DNA of 41,303 nucleotides. It comes from Planctomycetota bacterium. GTDB taxonomy: Bacteria; Planctomycetota; Planctomycetia; Pirellulales; Lacipirellulaceae. The translations under genes were made by a program, and so were the position numbers. The stretch is from contig QEVI01000005.1 in the NCBI GenBank assembly GCA_003576855.1, positions 1-41,303 on the forward strand. Reading direction: 5' to 3'. Below, one piece after another: positions 15,876-24,691 of the stretch. The notes under the pieces were generated by a model that was not told the origin of the DNA, did not search any database, and was given only the letters and a program-made list of their open reading frames with translations. Within the stretch, counting starts at the first letter, position 1, and each line of letters begins with the position of its first letter.

Positions 15876-17909
15876 ATGATTTGCTGCTGCCGCCCGCGGC
15901 GACGACTTGTTGCCGCCGTTCGCCCGTCGATTGGCGTCTCGCTTTGCTTCACAATCGCCGTCGTGCTCGGGGCCCAGTCGCCGTGCGTGGGCCAGCACTC
16001 CGTGGCCCGGCAGTGGGATGAGGCCATTCTCAGCGCGATTCGCGTCGATACGCCGCGCCCTCCGGTTCACGCGCGGAACCTGTACCACCTCTCGGCCGCG
16101 ATGTACGACGCGTGGGCCGCGTTCGATCCGACGGCCAAGGGCGTCTTCGTACACGAAAAGCACGCCGGCGATGCGGCCGCGCGGAACGAAGCGATCAGCT
16201 ACGCCGCTTATCGCATTCTCTCCCACCGTTATTCGCTGTCGGTCAATGCGGCGGCGTCCAAGACCGCGTTCGACAATCTGCTGGCGAGTCTCGGCTACGA
16301 CAAGAACGTCACGACGACCGTCGGCAACACGCCGGCGGCGCTCGGCAATCGCATCGCGCAGACGATCATCAGCGCGTCGATGAACGACGGTTCCAATGAA
16401 GCCAACAACTACGCCGACACCACCGCCTACGCCTCGGTGAACGTACCGATGGTCGTCAGCCATCCCACGGCGACCGATCAGGCGCACACGCCCCTGGCGG
16501 ACCCCAATCGATGGCAGCAGCTTTACATCAACTCGCTGACGGCGCAGAACGGCATCGTGTTGCCGTCGAACCTGCAAGGATACGTCTGTCCCCAGTGGGG
16601 GCCGGTGACCCCGTTCGCCATGCACTCGGCAGGGCCGAATAGCTGGTCCGATCTGGATCCAGGAGCGCCGCCGCAGCTTGGCGGCGCCGGCGACGCCGTC
16701 TACCGCCAGCAGGCCGTCGATCTCATTCGGCTCAGCAACTCGCTCGACCCGGCGCAAGGGCCGGGCGCGGCGGTGATCAACATCTCGCCGGCGGTCAATG
16801 GAAATCGGCCGCTGGGGACGGACCTGAACCAGGGCTATGCGGTCAATCCCGTCACCGGCCAGGCGTACGCCGACAATTTCGTCAAACTGGGCGACTACGG
16901 CCGCGTGCTCGCCGAGTTCTGGGCCGACGGCCCCCATTCGGAGACGCCGCCGGGGCATTGGAACGTCATCGCCAACAGCGTGTCAGACAACCCGCTGCTG
17001 CAAAAGCGGATCGGCGGCGCCGGGCCCGTCGTCGATGACCTGCAGTGGGATGTGAAGATGTACTTGGCGCTCAATGGCGCCGTTCACGACGCGGCCATCG
17101 CCGCCTGGGGCATGAAGCGCAAGTACGAGTCGGCCCGCCCGATTACGATGGTCCGCTACATGGGCGGCCAGGGTCAATCGAGCGACCCCAACTTGCCCTC
17201 CTACCACGCCGACGGCCTGCCCCTGGAGCAAGGATTGATTGAACTGGTGACGGCTGAGTCGATCGCCGCGGGCGGCCGCCATCGCAACGCCTTCCTGACG
17301 GCCAACCAGGATCACAACGGCGATTTCTTCCCGTTCTTCTCCGAGCAAGACCTGGTCGGCAAAGTCGTCATCCACGCCTGGAACCATGCCCCCGACGATG
17401 CCGCGACGCAAACCAGCGGCGCCGATTGGATCCTGGCCGAGCACTGGCTGCCGTACCAGATGGAAACGTTCGTGACCCCGGCCTTCCCCGGGTACGTATC
17501 GGGCCATAGCACCTTTAGCCGATCGGCGGCCGAAGTCATTGCGAGCTTCACGGGCAGCGCCTATTTCCCTGGCGGGCTGGAAGAGGCGACCTTCGACATC
17601 GACTTCTTGAAGTTCGAGGACGGCCCCACGCAACCCGTCACGCTCCAGTGGGCGACGTACTTCGACGCCGCGGACGAAGCCGGGCTGTCGCGGCAATGGG
17701 GCGGCATCCATCCCTCGATGGACGATCTTCCCGGACGCGTCATGGGCGACGTCATTGGCCGCGGGGCTTTCCGCCGCGCAACCGCCCTGTTCCAGGGCGT
17801 GCCGGAGCCGTCCGCCTTGGCGCTGGCCGCCGCTGGCCTGGCCGCGGCATGGGGCTTTAGGGCCCGCCGATTGACGGCCCCCCGGTGGACGGTCCGCGGA
17901 GCGTTGTAG
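15876..17909 (+). CDS. Vanadium-dependent haloperoxidase/PAP2-type protein with PEP-CTERM tail
   Basis: Exported protein of 677 residues with all three parts of the vanadium haloperoxidase/acid phosphatase signature. These are K414-X6-R421-P422 (KRKYESARP), SGH with His544 (GYVSGHSTF), and SR-X5-H612-X3-D616 (SRQWGGIHPSMDD). The family either binds vanadate and oxidises halides with peroxide, or hydrolyses phosphate monoesters; the sequence alone does not decide. The signal peptide is long and basic (CCCRPRRRL, then VSLCFTIAVVLG, cut near CVGQ). The C-terminus is a PEP-CTERM signal (VPEPSALALAAAGLAAAWGF, then RARR), so the enzyme should be surface-sorted. ATG 15876 is preferred over TTG 15807, although neither has a strong ribosome binding site. 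It follows the FecR gene by 71 bases on the same strand and may belong to the same unit. Confidence 0.87.
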   Translation: MICCCRPRRRLVAAVRPSIGVSLCFTIAVVLGAQSPCVGQHSVARQWDEAILSAIRVDTPRPPVHARNLYHLSAAMYDAWAAFDPTAKGVFVHEKHAGDAAARNEAISYAAYRILSHRYSLSVNAAASKTAFDNLLASLGYDKNVTTTVGNTPAALGNRIAQTIISASMNDGSNEANNYADTTAYASVNVPMVVSHPTATDQAHTPLADPNRWQQLYINSLTAQNGIVLPSNLQGYVCPQWGPVTPFAMHSAGPNSWSDLDPGAPPQLGGAGDAVYRQQAVDLIRLSNSLDPAQGPGAAVINISPAVNGNRPLGTDLNQGYAVNPVTGQAYADNFVKLGDYGRVLAEFWADGPHSETPPGHWNVIANSVSDNPLLQKRIGGAGPVVDDLQWDVKMYLALNGAVHDAAIAAWGMKRKYESARPITMVRYMGGQGQSSDPNLPSYHADGLPLEQGLIELVTAESIAAGGRHRNAFLTANQDHNGDFFPFFSEQDLVGKVVIHAWNHAPDDAATQTSGADWILAEHWLPYQMETFVTPAFPGYVSGHSTFSRSAAEVIASFTGSAYFPGGLEEATFDIDFLKFEDGPTQPVTLQWATYFDAADEAGLSRQWGGIHPSMDDLPGRVMGDVIGRGAFRRATALFQGVPEPSALALAAAGLAAAWGFRARRLTAPRWTVRGAL

Positions 17910-17941
17910 CCCGCCTGGCAAGGAAGCGCCGCGCCGACGCG

Positions 17942-19264
17942 TCACGGTTCCACGGCCACAAGCTCTTCGACGCCTGCGGGGGCGCTGGCCGCTGGGTCCA
18001 ATTCGCCTGCCGCTCGTGCGACGCCCAAGTTGGCGAAGTACTTCCAGCAGGGCAGCATGATCAGCACGCAGCCGGCCGCGATGACGCCGCTCAGCCGCTG
18101 GTAGAACGGAAGGAACTCGCCGGCGGCGGTCGTCCAGTTGCGCACGACCAGGACCGCCACGTAACCGAGATACCCGAATGCGTCGGCCAGATACATCAGG
18201 TAACCGATGTTGCCGCGGTCGCGCGTCATGGCGATCAGCCGCTCGAAGATCGTCGTGTGCACCGCAATGTACGGCAGGTACAACCCCAATCCCTGCAGCA
18301 CCATGAACGCGAAGGGGGAAAGCCCGGCGCGGTAAGCCGCCAGCGACGACAAGACCGTTGCGGCGCCTACCACCGACAGCGCCACCGCGAAAAAGAAGGC
18401 TCTACGATTGTCGCTGATGGTCACCGCCAGCCCGTTGAGCACCAGCACGCCGGCGGCCACGACAAGCTCGGTCCACGCGTAGAGGCCGGCTTGCGGTTCC
18501 ACGCCCAGGCCGGCCCAAATCTCCGGCGCGAAGTCGGCCCGCACGCTGCGGAGGATCGTGATGAACAGGTACATCACGGTAATCAACGTCAGGCCCAGGC
18601 CGTAGCGGCGAAAGAACGCCTGCCGCTCCGCTCGGTTCATCGGCGAGCGGGCGCTGCGGGCAGCGACGTCGGCCAACGAGGGGGGCGGTATGCGGGTCAG
18701 CATCCAGGCGAAACCCAGCAAGGGAATAATGAAGATCAGGCCGGCGACGGCCGGCATAGCGAACTGCGGCACGCCGCGGTCGAGCAAGTTCTGGCCGACC
18801 GACTTGGCGACGCCGTCGGCGACGATGAAGCTGGTGCACAGCCCCGCCGCCAGGGCCTCGGTATGGCGGCGCCCCTCGAGAAACCCCAGGACGATGCCGA
18901 ATACCATGCCCAGCGGCAAGCCGTTGACCAGCAGCCAGCCCAGGTTCCACGGCGCGGGCGTGACGCTAAAGGCGACCAGCGCCGCTTGTGCAACTGCGAC
19001 CAGGCCCAGCAGCAGCATGACGCGCCGAGCGGGATTCAGTTCGGCGATGACCTTGATGCCGATGAATTTCGACGCCATGTAGCCCAGCACCTGGGCCGCA
19101 ATGGCCAGCGGCTTGTACGCCTGTCCCCACGCCTGCACATCGCTGTACGAGGCGGCGGTAAACGGCTTGCGAAGTCCGTACATGCAGAAGTACGCGCCGA
19201 ACGTCGCGACCACGCACCACGCGGAAACCGCCGCCAGTCTTTCCTGAGAACGTCCTGCCGTCAT
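17942..19264 (-). CDS. DUF5690 family MFS-like transporter
   Basis: Integral membrane protein of 440 residues with about 12 hydrophobic segments, starting AAVSAWCVVATFGAYFCMYG followed by LRKPFTAA, an opening I associate with DUF5690 proteins, which resemble glycerol-3-phosphate/phosphonate-type MFS carriers. Other segments are MVFGIVLGFLEGRRHTEALA, TLITVMYLFITILRSVRADF and RGNIGYLMYLADAFGYLGYV. The ATG at 19264 begins the protein sensibly; the frame is open to 19435 but that part is low complexity. It diverges from the HpnZ/PhnW genes, and DUF5690 genes are often near phosphonate genes, so uptake of 2-aminoethylphosphonate or a related compound is a reasonable inference. It ends convergently, 32 bases from the haloperoxidase stop. 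Confidence 0.85.
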   Translation of the reverse strand: MTAGRSQERLAAVSAWCVVATFGAYFCMYGLRKPFTAASYSDVQAWGQAYKPLAIAAQVLGYMASKFIGIKVIAELNPARRVMLLLGLVAVAQAALVAFSVTPAPWNLGWLLVNGLPLGMVFGIVLGFLEGRRHTEALAAGLCTSFIVADGVAKSVGQNLLDRGVPQFAMPAVAGLIFIIPLLGFAWMLTRIPPPSLADVAARSARSPMNRAERQAFFRRYGLGLTLITVMYLFITILRSVRADFAPEIWAGLGVEPQAGLYAWTELVVAAGVLVLNGLAVTISDNRRAFFFAVALSVVGAATVLSSLAAYRAGLSPFAFMVLQGLGLYLPYIAVHTTIFERLIAMTRDRGNIGYLMYLADAFGYLGYVAVLVVRNWTTAAGEFLPFYQRLSGVIAAGCVLIMLPCWKYFANLGVARAAGELDPAASAPAGVEELVAVEP

Positions 19265-19379
19265 GGCTGTACCGACTCTGTTCTTGTCCGCGCTGCGGAT
19301 ATGGACGAGCCCGTGCGACTCGCAGCGCGCACGACCAGCGCCGCCGCTGCCGTCGCGTCTGCTTGCCGCCAGGTACATA

Positions 19380-19466
19380 TTACGTCTAAGCGGCGTCCTC
19401 CGCGAGGGTGACGCCAGACCCGGGCCGGCCGACAAACCCGCCGCTATACGGCGGTTTTACGTCTAA
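19380..19466. promoter_or_regulatory. Direct repeat TTACGTCTAA and hairpin in the divergent transporter/phosphonate intergenic region
   Basis: TTACGTCTAA occurs at 19380-19389 and again at 19457-19466, 77 bases apart, between the divergently transcribed DUF5690 gene and the HpnZ/PhnW operon. Between them, CCGCCG-CTATA-CGGCGG (19438-19454) forms a 6-bp GC hairpin followed directly by TTTT on the plus strand, like a small intrinsic terminator or attenuator in the operon leader. The repeat could be an operator. No regulator gene is adjacent. The rest of 19265-19537 shows nothing. Confidence 0.35.
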
Positions 19467-19537
19467 CCACATTCGCAATCCGTCCGAATCCGTGCGCACG
19501 GCTCGGCGGCGGCGACCGCCGGCGGCGGTTATCCTCG

Positions 19538-19759
19538 ATGGTCGGGGCGTCTCGGCCCGGAGACGCCGACGCCCGGCTTGCCGAGCGGTCCTTCCAGCTC
19601 TATGAGCAGCACATGCTCAATCTCTATCGCCACGAACTTCGAGAAGTCCCCGGCGCCCATGGTACGTTCCGCTGGCATTTCGGCTCGTATCGCCACGCGC
19701 ACCTCATTCGCAGCGTGGCGTACCTGCCCGGCCTATTCGAGAGCGAGGGATGGCTATGA
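19538..19759 (+). CDS. Small ORF of 73 codons coupled to the HpnZ-type dehydrogenase gene
   Basis: Short hypothetical protein with an ordinary amino-acid mix, for example FQLYEQHMLNLYRHELREVP and GTFRWHFGSYRHAHLIRSV, that I do not recognise. It is rich in His and aromatic residues in its second half and has no signal peptide. Its TGA overlaps the downstream start as ATGA (19756-19759), typical of translational coupling, which argues that it is really translated. The start at 19538 has no obvious ribosome binding site; an internal Met (MLNLYRHEL) is an alternative. It could also be the remnant of a longer phosphonate-related gene. Confidence 0.45.
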   Translation: MVGASRPGDADARLAERSFQLYEQHMLNLYRHELREVPGAHGTFRWHFGSYRHAHLIRSVAYLPGLFESEGWL

Positions 19760-20853
19760 CCGCGCAGCGCTTCGCCCGCGCCGCCGTCATGGTCGAGCCG
19801 CGGCAGGACCTCGTGCTTCGCGAGTATCCCGTGCCGCACGCGCCGCCGGGCGGAGCGGTGGTGCGGGTGACGTGCTGCACCATCTGCCGATCGGACTTGC
19901 ACACGTGGCGTGGACTTCGCCCCGCGCCGACGCCGATCATCCTGGGACACGAAATCGTGGGCACGATCGCGGAGCTCGGCCCCGGCTTGGCCCGCGACGT
20001 GCGCGACCAGCCGCTGGCCGTGGGCGACCGCGTAACGTGGACGTTGCACAGCGCCTGCGGCAAATGCCGTTACTGCGTGGAATTCCGCCTGCCGATGAAG
20101 TGCCGTTCGCTGCGCAAGTACGGTCACGACAGTTGCCAGGCGCCGCCGCACTTGCGGGGCGGACTGGCCGAGTACTGCCAGATCGACGCCGGCACGTCGC
20201 TGTTGAAGCTTCCCCCGGGACTACCCGACTTCGCGGCAGCGCCCGCCAATTGCGCCGCTGCGACGGCGGCGGCCGCCTGGGAAGCCGCCGAATTGAAGAG
20301 CGGCGATAGCGTGCTCATCCAGGGCGCCGGTGCGCTGGGCTGCTACGCCGCCGCGCTGGCAGCGCACGCGGGCTGCCGCCGCGTCGTCGTCGTCGATGTA
20401 AACGCCCGGCGACTGCAGTTCATTCGCCGCTTCGGGGCCACCGATTGCATCGACGCGTCGAACGCCGCGGTGGATGCGGTGGCCGCGATCAAGGAGCTGA
20501 CCGAGGGTCTCGGCGTCGATGCGGCGCTCGAGGTCGCCGGCGACCCGGCGATCATTGAAACGGGCTTGCTTTCGCTGCGTACGGGCGGGCGATACATCGA
20601 GTTGGGCTGCTCCTTTCCGGGCGCCCGCGCGACGATCGACATGTCGATCGTGCTGTGGAAGCTGCTTACCGTTCGCGGCGTGCACAACTACGATGTGCGT
20701 CACCTGATTACGGCCGTCGACGCGCTCCACGAGGCACAGGATCGGTTTCCGCTGGGCGACGTCGTGGGCGCGTCGTTCGGACTGGAAGAAGTCAACGCGG
20801 CCCTCCGCGCCGCCCACGAGGGGACCGCCATGCGCGTCGCCGTTATCCCGTGA
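19756..20853 (+). CDS. Zinc-dependent alcohol dehydrogenase, HpnZ-like (phosphonate-associated)
   Basis: Medium-chain dehydrogenase of 365 residues. Catalytic zinc ligands appear in CTICRSDLHTW and ILGHEIVG (GHE), and the structural zinc in CGKCRYC with a later Cys (LPMKC). The NAD(P) Rossmann motif is GAGALGCYAAALA. The stretch GPGLARDVRDQPLAVGDRVT and KYGHDSCQ with PANCAAATAAAAWEAA match what I recall of the putative phosphonate catabolism associated alcohol dehydrogenase family (TIGR03366). It would interconvert an alcohol and an aldehyde, perhaps hydroxyethylphosphonate and phosphonoacetaldehyde; the substrate is inference. ATG 19756 is preferred over 19750 because GAGGG lies 6 bases before it and it forms an ATGA overlap with the preceding small ORF. 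The aminotransferase gene follows after 46 bases. Confidence 0.88.
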   Translation: MTAQRFARAAVMVEPRQDLVLREYPVPHAPPGGAVVRVTCCTICRSDLHTWRGLRPAPTPIILGHEIVGTIAELGPGLARDVRDQPLAVGDRVTWTLHSACGKCRYCVEFRLPMKCRSLRKYGHDSCQAPPHLRGGLAEYCQIDAGTSLLKLPPGLPDFAAAPANCAAATAAAAWEAAELKSGDSVLIQGAGALGCYAAALAAHAGCRRVVVVDVNARRLQFIRRFGATDCIDASNAAVDAVAAIKELTEGLGVDAALEVAGDPAIIETGLLSLRTGGRYIELGCSFPGARATIDMSIVLWKLLTVRGVHNYDVRHLITAVDALHEAQDRFPLGDVVGASFGLEEVNAALRAAHEGTAMRVAVIP

Positions 20854-20899
20854 CGGAGCGCGGCGGCCTTTTGCGGCATAACAATCGAATGGGAACGCC

Positions 20900-22027
20900 A
20901 TGGAACGTTCACACGACGAGAACCCATACCTGCTGTTGACTCCCGGCCCGCTGTCGACCAGCCCGGCCGTGCGCCGCGCGATGCTGCGAGATTGGTGCAC
21001 TTGGGACGACGATTACAACGTGGGCGTCGTGCAGGTCATCCGCGAGAAGCGGTTGCGGCTGGCGATGCGCGACGGCGATGCCGCCATCACGTCCGTGTTG
21101 ATGCAAGGCAGCGGCACGTTCTGCGTCGAGGCCGTCGTGGGGACGGCCCTCCCGCGGGAGGGCAAGCTGCTCGTGTTGAGCAACGGCGTGTATGGGCGGC
21201 GCATCGCGCAAATCGCCAAGGTGCTCGACATCCCGCACGTCGTGCACGAATCGGGCGAGGGGCGTCCGCCGGATTTGGCGCGTTTGCGAAGCGAGTTGCG
21301 CGCCGACCTGCAAATTACGCACGTCGCCGTCGTACACGGCGAAACTTCCACCGGGATGCTGAACCCGGTCGAGGAAGTCGGCGCGCTGGTGAAAGAAGCC
21401 GGCCGCTCCTTGATCGTCGATGCGATGAGCACCTTCGGCGGCGTTCCGCTCGACTTCGAGACCTGCGGCGTCGATTGGCTGGTCAGCAGCTCGAACAAGT
21501 GCATCCAAGGCGTGCCGGGCTTCGGCTTCGTCCTGGTGCGCCGCGGCCAGCTCGAGGCCTGCGCCGGCCGCGCCCGATCGCTGTCGCTCGACGTGTACGA
21601 CCAGTGGCGAACCATGGAGACCGGCCGGGGCAAGTGGCGGTTCACCTCGCCTACGCATACGGTGCGGGCCTTTCTGCAAGCGCTGGTCGAACTGGAGGAG
21701 GAGGGCGGCGTCGCCGCTCGCCACGCGCGATATGCGACCAACCAGCGCCTGCTGCGCGACGGAATGCTGGCGCTGGGGTTCGAGCCGCTGCTGCCGACCG
21801 AGTGGCAATCGCCGATCATTACGGCGTTCCATGCCCCGGCGCATCCTGACTACCGTTTTGCAGACTTTTACGGCCGGCTCAAGCAGCAGGGCTTTGTCAT
21901 TTATCCCGGCTCGATTACCGAGACGCCGACGTTTCGCATCGGCACGATCGGGCACGTCTTCCCCGAGGACGTCAAGCGGCTGCTGGGCGCGGTTCGCGGC
22001 GCCATGTACTGGTCGAAAGCAGCGTAG
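20900..22027 (+). CDS. phnW: 2-aminoethylphosphonate--pyruvate aminotransferase-like enzyme
   Basis: PLP-dependent class V aminotransferase of 375 residues, close to the usual PhnW length. It opens with [18 protein letters not shown] and then has [11 protein letters not shown], typical of the family. [37 protein letters not shown] and [12 protein letters not shown] follow; the internal aldimine Lys is probably K200. GFVIYPG and FRIGTIGHV at the end also match. The family swaps the amino group between 2-aminoethylphosphonate and pyruvate, giving phosphonoacetaldehyde and alanine, or runs in reverse for biosynthesis. It follows the HpnZ-type gene in the same direction. No phosphonatase (PhnX) or PEP mutase gene lies in the window, so the direction of flux cannot be told. 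The gene symbol is by family resemblance. Confidence 0.85.
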   Translation: MERSHDENPYLLLTPGPLSTSPAVRRAMLRDWCTWDDDYNVGVVQVIREKRLRLAMRDGDAAITSVLMQGSGTFCVEAVVGTALPREGKLLVLSNGVYGRRIAQIAKVLDIPHVVHESGEGRPPDLARLRSELRADLQITHVAVVHGETSTGMLNPVEEVGALVKEAGRSLIVDAMSTFGGVPLDFETCGVDWLVSSSNKCIQGVPGFGFVLVRRGQLEACAGRARSLSLDVYDQWRTMETGRGKWRFTSPTHTVRAFLQALVELEEEGGVAARHARYATNQRLLRDGMLALGFEPLLPTEWQSPIITAFHAPAHPDYRFADFYGRLKQQGFVIYPGSITETPTFRIGTIGHVFPEDVKRLLGAVRGAMYWSKAA

Positions 22028-22251
22028 TGGCCGCACGCGCCGGGCGAACGCTGCGGCGCCGCGACGCGGGCCGCACGTTGAATCGGAACGCCAGACTTGC
22101 CATTTACGCCGTTTACCCGGCGTCCGTATCCGCTTCGCCGGCGACGATTCTTCATCATGCTATTGATGGCCGCGGCGCGGGCCGAACGGGCAGCGGCGCC
22201 AGGCGCCGGGCTCTGCAAGTCCGCCACAGGCGTCGATCAACCGGGGCGTGC

Positions 22252-24687
22252 ATGATGTGCAAACAGACGAGTTGTTTGGCGGTCGTCTACTGGGTGGCTT
22301 GCACCGCCTGGGCTGCCGCGGAGACCGCCACGACGGCGCTCTGGCTGTTCGACGAGCAACAAGGCGTCTACCCCAGTTGCGTGCTGGGCGACGCCGCGAC
22401 GGGCGCGTACCCGCTGGTGATCGGACCCGGCGGCCGATTGACCGACGGCAAATTCGGCAATGCCTTGGAGCCGACCGAACCGCCGCCGGTCTCTTATCCG
22501 CCCGAAGAGTACCTCGTCGGCCTGGCGGAGAAGCAGCGGTTCGCCGTCGATCGGCCTGGCGCCGCCCCCGCGCTGCGCTGGACGAACAACCGGCTTTGCG
22601 CGCTGATGACCCGCGGTGAACGGCATTTGCGGCAGGAGGTCGGCTTTGCCAGTGCGACGCAGTCGCCGCTTAACCTGGCGAATTCCGATTGGACGGTCGA
22701 GTTCTGGCTGCGACCTGCCGCGACGCAATCGCCGGCGCCGGGCGTGATCCTCGAGATCGGCGAAGGTCCGCGGGGCCTGGGTCAAATCACCCAATTGCTC
22801 TTCAATGGCGCCGACGGCACGTTCACGTTCGTCAACGAGCCCAGCGGCACGCGACTTGAAATCCCCGGACCCACGCCCGAGCCCGGCCGGTGGCGCCATT
22901 ACGCCCTGGCGTACAGCGCCGGCGAAGAGCAGATGCGGTTGTATGTCGATGGCCGCATGCAGCCGTTGCCCTCACGCTGCCGCCTCGCGCCGCTGCCGCC
23001 GGGCGAAGAGGACTACCTATCGGTCGGCCGCGACAGCCGCTGGGAAAAACCGCTGGCGGCGGCGCTCGATGAACTTCGAATTAGCCAAGGCTGCGTCTAC
23101 GAAGCCGACTTTACCCCGCCGGCGAGCTTTTCGAAGTATCATCATGGATACCAACCGCCCGCGCTGGCCGCCGGCCCGCCGCTGCTATTTGGCGACTCGG
23201 CAGGACAGGGCACGCCCGTTCCGCTCGGCGGGCGAAAGCACCTGTTCCTCGACGATGCCCTCGTGGCGAGCCTGGAAGGCGTCGCGTTCAACGCCAATCC
23301 CCCCCGGCTGGCCGAGCTCGTGCTGGAAGACGCCGGGTTCAGTAATCACGTGACGGCCTTCGAAGACACGGCGTCCGGCGACGGGCTCGCGCGGCTCTAT
23401 TTCCGCGGGCCGAAGAACAGCCTGGCCGTGTGGGTCTCTGAAGACGGCGTCGCGTGGCGGGCGCCGGACTTGGGCCGCGAGTACGAAGGACGCCGGAACA
23501 TCGTCATTACTGACCCGGTCGGCCTGGGGACGCTGTTCGTCGACCCCAACGCGCCGCCGCAGGAGCGGATCAAGTATTACAGCGGCTACCAAGGCCGCGG
23601 CCAATACGTGTATTCTTCCCCAGACGGCTACACGTTCACGCGCAACGAGACCAGCGCGTTGCCGTTCCGCGGGGCGTCGCAGTCGATCGTGTACTACGAC
23701 GACCAGCGGCAAACGTACGTCGGGTACCACCGCTCCGACATGTACCGCACGCCCGGCGGCAAGACCGAGCGTTCAGCCGTGCTGACCGAAACGGGCGACT
23801 TGATGCGGCCCTGGCCGCTACGGCCTGTAATGCAAGCGGAACAGACGGAGCTGGCGAAGCGGCTCCGCCTGGGACGCAAGAACCCGTACTACGTGGACAA
23901 CGGTCCGCTGACGCCGCCGGGATTCGGCGTCGAGTATCCGCGGATCTTCGCCCCCGATCCGGCCCTGGATCCGCCAGGCGTGGACGTGTACGTGCCCAAA
24001 TGCATCAAGTACGCCTGGGCGCCCGACGCCTACCTGGCATTTCCGCTGATGTACTTCCACTACGAAGGGGAAGGGCCGCCGACCCGTGAAACGCTGGCCG
24101 AGGAGCACCGCCAGCGGGGCTCCGGCCCGATCGAGACCCAGCTTGCCGTCAGCCGCGACGGGCTTCGCTGGAAGCGCTACCCGCGCCCCGCGTACATCGG
24201 CATCGGCAAGCACGCCGGGCTGGACCTCAAAAAGAACTACATCGCCCATGGCATGATTCGCCGGGGCGATGAGATTTGGCAATACTACGTCGGCAGCGAG
24301 CTGTACCACTCCACGTGGCAGAAGAGCGGACGAGAAGCCATTTTTCGCGTCGTGCAGCGCCTCGACGGATTCGTTTCGGCCGACTTCGCCTACACCGGCG
24401 GCAAGCTGACGACCCGGCCGCTGACATTTGCGGGCAATCGGCTCGTGCTCAACGTCGACGCCGATGCGACGGGCTATCTGCAAGTGGGGCTGCTCGACGA
24501 GGCAGGCCAAGAAATCCCCGGATTCGGCCTCGACGACTGCATTTATCTCAACTGCGACGACACGGCCGCCGTCGTCCACTGGATGGCCGCCGGCAGCGAC
24601 GTCTCGCCGCTTGCCGGCAAGGCGATTCAGGCGGTGTTTCGCGGCAATGCGACGAAGCTCTACAGCATGCAGTTTGTGCAACAATAG
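22252..24687 (+). CDS. Secreted LamG-like and glycosidase-propeller-like protein
   Basis: Exported protein of about 811 residues. Signal peptide MMCKQTSCLAVVYWVACTAWA is followed by a LamG/concanavalin-like domain (about residues 25-290; SDWTVEFWLRPA, RWRHYALAYSAGEEQMRLYV, LDELRISQG). The C-terminal region of about 490 residues begins with GGRKHLFLDDALVASLEG. It has repeated blade-like strands such as DGVAWRAPDLG, SSPDGYTFTRNETSAL and SRDGLRWKRYPRP, like a five-bladed glycoside hydrolase or sialidase-type propeller. Catalytic residues cannot be assigned. Similar proteins are common in planctomycetes, where they are taken as sugar-binding or glycan-degrading. The ATG at 22252 (or 22255) gives the signal peptide; the frame is open back to 22027 but that part is low complexity. 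It ends 4 bases before the next gene, so the two are cotranscribed. Confidence 0.8.
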   Translation: MMCKQTSCLAVVYWVACTAWAAAETATTALWLFDEQQGVYPSCVLGDAATGAYPLVIGPGGRLTDGKFGNALEPTEPPPVSYPPEEYLVGLAEKQRFAVDRPGAAPALRWTNNRLCALMTRGERHLRQEVGFASATQSPLNLANSDWTVEFWLRPAATQSPAPGVILEIGEGPRGLGQITQLLFNGADGTFTFVNEPSGTRLEIPGPTPEPGRWRHYALAYSAGEEQMRLYVDGRMQPLPSRCRLAPLPPGEEDYLSVGRDSRWEKPLAAALDELRISQGCVYEADFTPPASFSKYHHGYQPPALAAGPPLLFGDSAGQGTPVPLGGRKHLFLDDALVASLEGVAFNANPPRLAELVLEDAGFSNHVTAFEDTASGDGLARLYFRGPKNSLAVWVSEDGVAWRAPDLGREYEGRRNIVITDPVGLGTLFVDPNAPPQERIKYYSGYQGRGQYVYSSPDGYTFTRNETSALPFRGASQSIVYYDDQRQTYVGYHRSDMYRTPGGKTERSAVLTETGDLMRPWPLRPVMQAEQTELAKRLRLGRKNPYYVDNGPLTPPGFGVEYPRIFAPDPALDPPGVDVYVPKCIKYAWAPDAYLAFPLMYFHYEGEGPPTRETLAEEHRQRGSGPIETQLAVSRDGLRWKRYPRPAYIGIGKHAGLDLKKNYIAHGMIRRGDEIWQYYVGSELYHSTWQKSGREAIFRVVQRLDGFVSADFAYTGGKLTTRPLTFAGNRLVLNVDADATGYLQVGLLDEAGQEIPGFGLDDCIYLNCDDTAAVVHWMAAGSDVSPLAGKAIQAVFRGNATKLYSMQFVQQ

Positions 24688-24691
24688 CGAC

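Noticed and set aside
17885..19411. Plus-strand open frame of 508 codons opposite the DUF5690 transporter
   Set aside because: Low-complexity Gln/Arg/Asp/His translation antisense to a clear membrane protein.
22028..22251. N-terminal extension of the LamG protein back to 22027
   Set aside because: The stretch is Arg/Gly/Ala-rich and would bury a good signal peptide; it holds only a weak hairpin (CGGCGC-CAG-GCGCCG at 22194-22208).
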